In this document: in pieces, positions 1 to 4,563 of the stretch
Layout of the letters: each line of letters begins with the position of its first letter
Numbering within the stretch: position 1 is the first letter of the stretch
Source of the DNA: Chth-196 sp044370935
Lineage (GTDB): Bacteria > Verrucomicrobiota > Verrucomicrobiia > Chthoniobacterales > Chthoniobacteraceae
Reading direction: 5' to 3'
NCBI GenBank assembly: GCA_044370935.1
Contig: JBILUQ010000254.1
Span: 1 to 5,695, forward strand
DNA length: 5,695 nt
Translations under genes and position numbers: made by a program
The notes under the pieces: generated by a model
What the model saw: the letters and a program-made list of their open reading frames with translations, nothing else
Databases searched by the model: none
Told to the model about the DNA's origin: nothing

Positions 1-947
1 ATCCGAAGTTGCCGGTCATCATGTTCAGCACGCTCACGGAGCGCGGTTCAACCGCGACCATGGACGCGCTTGCTCTCGGCGCGAGCGACTACGTCGCCAA
101 GCCTGCCAACGTCGGCGGAGTCCTCGCTGGCATGGATAAAATACGGGACGACCTAATTCCTAAGATTAAGGCGCTCTGCCACCGGACTCCCCTGCTTAAG
201 CCCGCACCACAGGCGTTTTCGTCGGCTTCGCGGATCCCCCGTGCATCAGGCACTCCCGGAACGGGCGTGGAAATTTTGGCGGTAGGAGTTTCCACTGGCG
301 GTCCCAACGCACTTGCGGAGTTTGTCCCCGCGTTGGGGCGAAGATTTCCGGTTCCGATTGTGATCGTGCAGCATATGCCGCCTCTTTTCACTAGATTGCT
401 GGCGGAGAGACTTGCCGCAGTTTCGGGGATTCTGTGCAAAGAGGGCTTCGAGGGAGCAATACTCCGTCCCGGCGAACTTTGGATCGCACCCGGTGGCTTT
501 CACATGGAGGTGGAAAAAGCCGGCCCCAGTTACCGCTTACGGCTGACCGAGGAGCCTCCCGAGAACTCGTGCCGCCCCGCGGTGGACGTCTTGTTTCGAA
601 GTGTTGCAAAGGTTTTCGGTTCCAAGACGCTCGCCGTGGTGCTCACGGGAATGGGGCAGGACGGACTGCGTGGCGCTGAGAACATTCGGGCTGCTGGCGG
701 CTTTACGCTCGTTCAAGACGAGGCGAGCAGCGTCGTGTGGGGAATGCCTGGCGCCGTTGCAAACGCCGGACTCGCTGAGAAAATCCTACCGCTGAAGGAG
801 CTTGCAGCGGAGGTCGTCGCCAGAGTGCAGACCGTCCCGAGTGCCTCCCCTGAAACCGCGTCATCCCAAGCGAGGGCTTCTTTTGCAAGACCAGACCCCT
901 CGAAGCAGGCTGCTCCCCCGCTCAACTCAAACAAACCCAATTCCTAA
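1..947 (+). CDS. cheB: Chemotaxis response regulator protein-glutamate methylesterase CheB (5'-truncated by the window edge)
   Basis: CheB removes methyl groups from, and deamidates, receptor glutamates/glutamines in the cytoplasm, acting with CheR in chemosensory adaptation. The reading frame is open from base 3, so the true start and the phosphoacceptor aspartate lie to the left. Numbering from the TTG codon at base 9, residues 1-45 are the end of the receiver domain, with the conserved Ser/Thr (MFST) and the Lys-Pro pair (K31-P32). Residues about 50-86 are a linker. Residues 87-272 are the methylesterase domain with the complete catalytic triad: Ser95 in GVSTGG, His122 in QHMP and Asp218 in GMGQDG. 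The last roughly 38 residues form a Ser/Pro/Ala-rich tail with no recognisable domain. cheR follows after 18 bases, so the two are probably cotranscribed. The family call is very secure; which chemosensory system it serves cannot be read from this window. Confidence 0.97.
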   Translation, partial: PKLPVIMFSTLTERGSTATMDALALGASDYVAKPANVGGVLAGMDKIRDDLIPKIKALCHRTPLLKPAPQAFSSASRIPRASGTPGTGVEILAVGVSTGGPNALAEFVPALGRRFPVPIVIVQHMPPLFTRLLAERLAAVSGILCKEGFEGAILRPGELWIAPGGFHMEVEKAGPSYRLRLTEEPPENSCRPAVDVLFRSVAKVFGSKTLAVVLTGMGQDGLRGAENIRAAGGFTLVQDEASSVVWGMPGAVANAGLAEKILPLKELAAEVVARVQTVPSASPETASSQARASFARPDPSKQAAPPLNSNKPNS

Positions 948-965
948 GTCCCTTCTGTTTACTAA

Positions 966-1781
966 ATGAGACCTGCTGATTTTGACTACGTCCGAAACTT
1001 TGTTCGCGCACAGGCAGCGATCGTGCTCGAGCCTGGAAAGGAATATTTGGTCGAGTCACGGCTACTCGTGCTGGCACGCAAAGAAAACTTCAAAACCATT
1101 GATGAGCTGGTTCAGCAGCTGCGCACTAATCCGCGAGATGAACTCCATCGCAGGGTGATTGACGCGATGACAACCAACGAGACCTCCTTCTTCCGGGACA
1201 TCCATCCGTTCGAAGCTCTCAAAACACAGATTCTTCCTCAGCTCATCGAGAAGCGGAAAGCGGAGCGGGCCCTCAACTTCTGGTGTGGGGCGGCTTCGAC
1301 AGGGCAGGAGTGTTGCAGTGTGTTGATGACGTTGGCAGATTCTTTTCCTGAAATCTTCAGCTGGAACTTCAACTTCATTGCTACAGATCTGTCTTTGGAT
1401 GTGCTTGAGCAAGCCAGGTCCGGCCGATACAGCCAGCTCGAAGTCAACCGCGGTTTGCCAGCCCCATTGTTGTTGAAACATTTTACTCAGGACGGTGATC
1501 GGTGGATTTTTTCAGAGCAGTTGCGCAAGAAAATCATCTTCAAGGAACTTAACCTTGCTGGCGATTGGCCGTTCATGCCCCAGATGGACATCGTTTTTCT
1601 CCGCAACGTCCTCATTTACTTTGATGCCGACGTGAAAAAGAAAATTCTTGGTAAGGTCAGAAAACTTCTGCGCCCCGGCGGCTTTCTATTTTTGGGCGGG
1701 GCTGAAACAACCCTCAACTTGGATGACAAATTTGAGCGTGTTGTGTTTGGACGGGCGACAGCTTATCAGGTGATTCCTTAA
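966..1781 (+). CDS. cheR: Chemotaxis protein methyltransferase CheR
   Basis: CheR is the cytoplasmic S-adenosylmethionine-dependent methyltransferase that methylates receptor glutamates, opposing CheB. The 271 residues match a full-length single-domain CheR. Residues 1-80 are the helical N-terminal domain, ending in the hallmark TTNETSFFRD (69-78). The Rossmann-like catalytic domain follows, with FWCGAASTGQE (105-115; E115 is the likely SAM-binding acidic residue), ATDLS (139-143; D141), FLRNVLIYFD (211-220) and LRPGGFLFLG (235-244). No TPR or other C-terminal fusion is present. One oddity is that the usual Pro-Tyr after the STGQE motif is replaced by Cys-Cys (C116, C117). The ATG at 966 gives the normal N-terminus, but the bases before it are pyrimidine/A-rich and offer no Shine-Dalgarno sequence, so translation may rely on coupling with cheB 18 bases upstream. 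Confidence 0.96.
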   Translation: MRPADFDYVRNFVRAQAAIVLEPGKEYLVESRLLVLARKENFKTIDELVQQLRTNPRDELHRRVIDAMTTNETSFFRDIHPFEALKTQILPQLIEKRKAERALNFWCGAASTGQECCSVLMTLADSFPEIFSWNFNFIATDLSLDVLEQARSGRYSQLEVNRGLPAPLLLKHFTQDGDRWIFSEQLRKKIIFKELNLAGDWPFMPQMDIVFLRNVLIYFDADVKKKILGKVRKLLRPGGFLFLGGAETTLNLDDKFERVVFGRATAYQVIP

Positions 1782-1796
1782 GCGTCTGCAGAGGAT

Positions 1797-1820
1797 TGAT
1801 CGATCACTTTCTCTGAAAGT
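1797..1820. repeat. 10-base palindrome plus adjoining perfect hairpin just downstream of cheR
   Basis: TGATCGATCA (1797-1806) is a perfect palindrome. Its last base begins a second inverted repeat, ACTTTC (1806-1811) and GAAAGT (1815-1820), with a three-base spacer. The hairpin sits 24 bases after the cheR stop, but it is AT-rich and no T-run follows it, so it is a poor intrinsic terminator. It could instead be a protein-binding site or have no function. The sequence shows the symmetry only. Confidence 0.35.
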
Positions 1821-1821
1821 T

Positions 1822-1886
1822 TGGAGCAGTGAGAGTTTACCGGCGGTGGGTTTCGCGGCTGCTTGCAGGCTGGTTGCTCCACCGCT
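1822..1886 (+). other. Candidate structured RNA region in the cheR-GMC spacer, with two mutually exclusive folds
   Basis: Fold A stacks three helices that are continuous on the 3' side. The first is TGGAGCA (1822-1828) with TGCTCCA (1875-1881), seven perfect pairs. The second is 1839-1844 with 1869-1874, six pairs including one G-U. The third is a three-pair stem, 1859-1861 with 1866-1868, closed by a CTTG tetraloop. Fold B pairs GCGGTGG (1843-1849) with CCACCGC (1879-1885), seven perfect pairs with a possible G-U at each end, and destroys the first two helices of fold A. It matches no riboswitch class I know and is not a tRNA: it is too short and lacks a T-loop. Stems of this length can arise by chance, so this is a candidate only. 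Confidence 0.25.
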
Positions 1887-1956
1887 ATGCCCTTCTGCGG
1901 ACTGCTGAAACCGAGATCCGGCTTGGAACACGGCTGTACGCGCATCGTGGGACTAC

Positions 1957-1986
1957 TTGATGAATCCGCCAAAATAGGAGTGTAAA
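1957..1986 (+). promoter_or_regulatory. Weak sigma70-like promoter candidate for the GMC oxidoreductase operon
   Basis: TTGATG (1957-1962) and TGTAAA (1981-1986) are separated by 18 bases. Each matches four of six positions of the bacterial housekeeping -35 and -10 consensus. Transcription would start near 1993 and leave a leader of roughly 28 bases. A promoter is expected in this spacer because a new functional unit begins at 2021. This particular pair is the best one I can see, but it is not strong, and the host's own consensus is unknown. Confidence 0.25.
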
Positions 1987-1998
1987 ACTCTCAATTCC

Positions 1999-2018
1999 GT
2001 GGACTAATTTTCCTCCAC
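1999..2018 (+). promoter_or_regulatory. Small hairpin ending two bases before the GMC start codon
   Basis: GTGGA (1999-2003) can pair with TCCAC (2014-2018) around a ten-base loop, placing a stem exactly where a Shine-Dalgarno sequence would lie. The loop and 3' arm contain a C/T-rich run rather than any purine-rich ribosome site. The nearest AGGAG (1976-1980) is about 40 bases from the start, too far to act directly. The stem is only five pairs and may be incidental. Confidence 0.25.
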
Positions 2019-2020
2019 AT

Positions 2021-3799
2021 ATGCCGATTATATCAGTGAACCAACTTCAAGAGTCCTATGACGTCATCGTCGTTGGATCCGGTGCCGGAGGCGGGCAAAC
2101 CGCGTACACGCTCACGATGAATGGGGCCAAGGTTTTGATGCTCGAGGCTGGACGGAATTACGATCCGGCCAAGGAAACAGCGATGTTTCAAAACAATTCC
2201 AATGCGCCATTGAGAGGTTCAGGGACTTCGGACAAGCCCTTTGGTTTTTACGACGCCACGGTCGACGGGGGCTGGACAGTGCCCGGGGAGCCATACACCA
2301 ATGCATCCTCTGATCCAAACCGGCAGTTCCACTGGTGGCGCGCGCGAATGCTCGGAGGGCGAACCAATCATTGGGGCCGGATCTCTCTGCGGAATGGACC
2401 TTACGATTTCAAGCCGCGCTCCCGCGATGGCCTTGGCTTTGATTGGCCGTTGGGCTACGAGGATGTGGCGCCTTACTACGACAAAGTTGAGATGCTTGTG
2501 GGCGTTTATGGCTCGAACGAAGGGCTCGAAAACACGCCGGATTCCCCCGATGGGGTTTTGCTGCCACCACCGAAGGCACGGGTAGGTGAACTCCTCGCAA
2601 AAAAGCATGCTGCGAAGATGGGCATTCCGGTGATTCCGATTCACCGCGCGGTGCTCAGCGCCCGCTTGGATGCAGACAGGCTCCCTGCAAAGCTTCATCC
2701 TGGGAATGAGCGTGCGCAAAAAATCGTCGCCGAATCGATGCGGGCGCGCGCCGCATGTTTTTGGGCGACAGATTGCGGGCGGGGGTGCTCCATCAAGGCT
2801 AATTATCAGTCGACCACGGTGCATTTGCCTCCGGCGCTTGCGACTGGAAATCTGGACATTCTTACGAGTGTCATGGCGCGGGAGGTGAGTGTGAATAAGC
2901 AAGGGAAAGCAACGGGGGTCTTGTTCATCGACAAGGAGACAGGAAAGGAGGGTCGTGCCAAGGGGCGCGTTGTAGTGCTGGCCGCGAGTTCGGGAGAAAC
3001 AGTCCGTATTCTGCTAAACTCGCGCTCTTCAAGCTTCCCCAATGGCCTTGCGAATCGGACTGGTCTGGTGGGCAAGTACATCATGGACACCGTGGGTGCA
3101 AATCTTGGTGGTCGCGTTCCTGCGCTGGAAAATGTGCCCATCCACAACGAGGATGGAGCCGGAGGGCATGTATACGTGCCTTGGTGGCTCTATGGCGATC
3201 AACTCGCAGGCAGGCTCGGGTTCGCCCGCGGCTATCACATCGAATTTCAATCCGGTCGCAAAATGCCGCGCATGGGCGTCGGTGCTGCGAATCAAGGCTA
3301 CGGCAAGCGTTACAAGGACGCCGTTCGCGCCGAGTATGGAAGCCAGCTGAGTTTCAGCGGACGAGGTGAGATGATCCCAAACGAAGATTCGTTTTGTGAG
3401 CTGGATCCTAATTTGAAGGATAAGTGGGGTATCCCGGTGTTGCGCTTCCACTGGAAATGGTCTGAGCACGAGGTCAGGCAGGCTGCTCACATGCAGCAGA
3501 CTTTCACCGCGATCATCGAGGCGATGGGTGGAAAGGCTGCGCCAGCAAAGGCAGCGGAGGAGGCCATCCATCCAGGCGGACAGATCATCCATGAAGTCGG
3601 TGGAACAATTATGGGAGAAAAAGCTGCTCACTCTGTTTGCAACCGGTGGAATCAAACCTGGGAGTGCGCAAATCTTTTCATCAACGATGGCGGCGTATTT
3701 GCAAGCAACGCCGACAAGAATCCAACGCTCACCATCATGGCTCTGGCGTGGCGCTCAAGCGACTACATGCTCGAGGAAATGCGCAAAGGAAACCTCTAA
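2021..3799 (+). CDS. FAD-dependent GMC-family dehydrogenase, large (catalytic) subunit of a two-component sugar/polyol dehydrogenase
   Basis: This is a 592-residue flavoprotein of the glucose-methanol-choline family, of the branch that pairs with gluconate 2-dehydrogenase-type small subunits. The FAD-binding Rossmann motif is GSGAGG (19-24), with the ribose-binding acid E42 in LEAG. A second family signature lies at GGRTNHWG (112-119). The GMC C-terminal domain carries H524 (in HEVGG) and N567 (in KNPTLTI), 43 residues apart, matching the catalytic His-Asn pair of the pyranose oxidase/fructose dehydrogenase type. Cysteines 246, 252 and 256 (around CGRGC) form a cluster. No signal peptide precedes the FAD motif, so export probably depends on the Tat-signalled partner encoded 7 bases downstream. 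ATG 2021 is chosen because the FAD motif starts 14 residues later and the frame upstream has no good start before the stop at 1961. No Shine-Dalgarno sequence is visible. The substrate cannot be read: gluconate, aldoses, polyols or glycosides (3-oxidation) are all possible. Confidence 0.9.
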   Translation: MPIISVNQLQESYDVIVVGSGAGGGQTAYTLTMNGAKVLMLEAGRNYDPAKETAMFQNNSNAPLRGSGTSDKPFGFYDATVDGGWTVPGEPYTNASSDPNRQFHWWRARMLGGRTNHWGRISLRNGPYDFKPRSRDGLGFDWPLGYEDVAPYYDKVEMLVGVYGSNEGLENTPDSPDGVLLPPPKARVGELLAKKHAAKMGIPVIPIHRAVLSARLDADRLPAKLHPGNERAQKIVAESMRARAACFWATDCGRGCSIKANYQSTTVHLPPALATGNLDILTSVMAREVSVNKQGKATGVLFIDKETGKEGRAKGRVVVLAASSGETVRILLNSRSSSFPNGLANRTGLVGKYIMDTVGANLGGRVPALENVPIHNEDGAGGHVYVPWWLYGDQLAGRLGFARGYHIEFQSGRKMPRMGVGAANQGYGKRYKDAVRAEYGSQLSFSGRGEMIPNEDSFCELDPNLKDKWGIPVLRFHWKWSEHEVRQAAHMQQTFTAIIEAMGGKAAPAKAAEEAIHPGGQIIHEVGGTIMGEKAAHSVCNRWNQTWECANLFINDGGVFASNADKNPTLTIMALAWRSSDYMLEEMRKGNL

Positions 3800-3806
3800 A
3801 CAACAC

Positions 3807-4490
3807 ATGAACACCACAATCTCACCCGATCTCCAGTCGCCGGCTGTAGTCGACCGGCGCAAGGCCGTTCAATGGATGCTCAGTGCTATCGCGGCTGCGG
3901 GCGGTGTTTCTCGCGTTGCAAGCGCTGCCACATGGAAGGCGGCCGGCGAAGTCGTCCAGCACACAGGTATCTCGAAGGGATACGGCACAGACCCGGATCT
4001 CTCAAAGCTGTACAAGCCTGGCGATCTTTGGAATTTGATGCTGAGCAAATCTGAGAGGGAAAGCCTGTCGGTTCTATGCGACCTGCTTTTTCCCGCAGAC
4101 GATGTTTCACCAAGCGCCACGGCGTTGAACGTTCCTGATTTCGTTGATGAATGGATCAGCGCGCCCTATCCAGAGACTGGGAGCGACCGTGAACCAGTTC
4201 TGAGTTGCATCGCGTGGTTTGAATCTGAATCGCTCCAGCGTTTTCAAGAGCCTCTCGCAAAGCTTGCCCAGGAGAAGCTTCACTTGATTGCCGATGATGT
4301 TGCTTACGGCGCCAAGTCCAGCGTGTTTAAAAAGCCAGCGCAGGATTTCGCCCGTCTCAAGTATGTGGTTGCCGGTGGCTTTTACACTACCCCTGAGGGA
4401 ATGAAGGACATCGGTTATGTTGGAAATGTTCCTACCGTAAATTTCGACGGTCCTACGCCGGAAGCGCTCAAGCACGTCGGGTTGCTGTAA
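3807..4490 (+). CDS. Gluconate 2-dehydrogenase subunit 3-type small subunit with a twin-arginine leader
   Basis: This is a 227-residue partner of the preceding GMC dehydrogenase. In characterised members of the class the small subunit stabilises the flavoprotein and carries the Tat signal that exports the folded complex. The N-terminus has R17-R18 (DRRKAVQ), a short hydrophobic stretch (about 21-34) and ASA (38-40) as a likely cleavage site, so the mature protein would begin near residue 41. The family body includes CDLLFPADD (91-99), VPDFVDEW (109-116), GFYTTPEGMKDIGYVGN (191-207) and FDGPT (213-217). ATG 3807 is chosen over the frame's upstream opening because it gives a proper leader and starts 7 bases after the large-subunit stop. 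AAAGGA (3785-3790) is the only ribosome-site candidate, 16 bases upstream and overlapping the large-subunit gene. It has no haem motif (CxxCH) and no other cofactor motif. Family and pairing are secure; the Tat motif is a moderate match lacking the usual Phe-Leu. Confidence 0.9.
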   Translation: MNTTISPDLQSPAVVDRRKAVQWMLSAIAAAGGVSRVASAATWKAAGEVVQHTGISKGYGTDPDLSKLYKPGDLWNLMLSKSERESLSVLCDLLFPADDVSPSATALNVPDFVDEWISAPYPETGSDREPVLSCIAWFESESLQRFQEPLAKLAQEKLHLIADDVAYGAKSSVFKKPAQDFARLKYVVAGGFYTTPEGMKDIGYVGNVPTVNFDGPTPEALKHVGLL

Positions 4491-4521
4491 CTGTTCGCCT
4501 GCTCACCGCATGCAAGCGCTG

Positions 4522-4538
4522 GCGATGGAGCGAATCGC
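4522..4538. other. Weak stem-loop between the convergent genes; possible but poor terminator
   Basis: GCGAT (4522-4526) and ATCGC (4534-4538) can form a five-pair stem with a seven-base loop, in the 73-base gap between the stop codons of the small-subunit gene and the dsbD gene. Neither side has a T-run for either direction of transcription, so it does not look like a standard intrinsic terminator. The rest of 4491-4563 shows nothing recognisable. Confidence 0.2.
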
Positions 4539-4563
4539 TGCAGAGATGAATTGCTCGGCGGCG

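Noticed and set aside
1822..1881. tRNA-like appearance of the seven-pair stem in the spacer
   Set aside because: Only 60 bases are enclosed, there is no T-loop sequence and no anticodon arm in the proper place.
1829..1960. GTG-initiated 43-codon open frame on the + strand in the cheR-GMC spacer
   Set aside because: The GGAG before it sits only two bases from the GTG, the peptide is Arg/Leu-rich with no recognisable family, and the frame overlaps the candidate RNA stems. There is no evidence that it is translated.
1686..1972. Minus-strand open frames across the cheR end and spacer (64 and 81 codons)
   Set aside because: They have no ribosome site and no domain resemblance, and one runs antisense into the strongly supported cheR coding sequence.
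2219..2902. 227-codon minus-strand open frame inside the dehydrogenase gene
   Set aside because: It lies wholly antisense to a well-supported GMC protein. Its translation is Arg/His/Pro-rich with no motif, as expected of a shadow frame.
3029..3655. 208-codon minus-strand open frame inside the dehydrogenase gene
   Set aside because: It is antisense to the conserved GMC C-terminal half and shows no family resemblance.
3528..3806. Upstream extension of the small-subunit frame into the dehydrogenase gene
   Set aside because: The extra 93 residues are Arg/Gln/Ser-rich and overlap the conserved GMC C-terminus. They would also bury the twin-arginine leader, so ATG 3807 fits far better.
4491..4563. 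Intrinsic bidirectional terminator between the convergent genes
   Set aside because: The only stem is five pairs with no T-run on either strand, so it is recorded only as a weak stem-loop.
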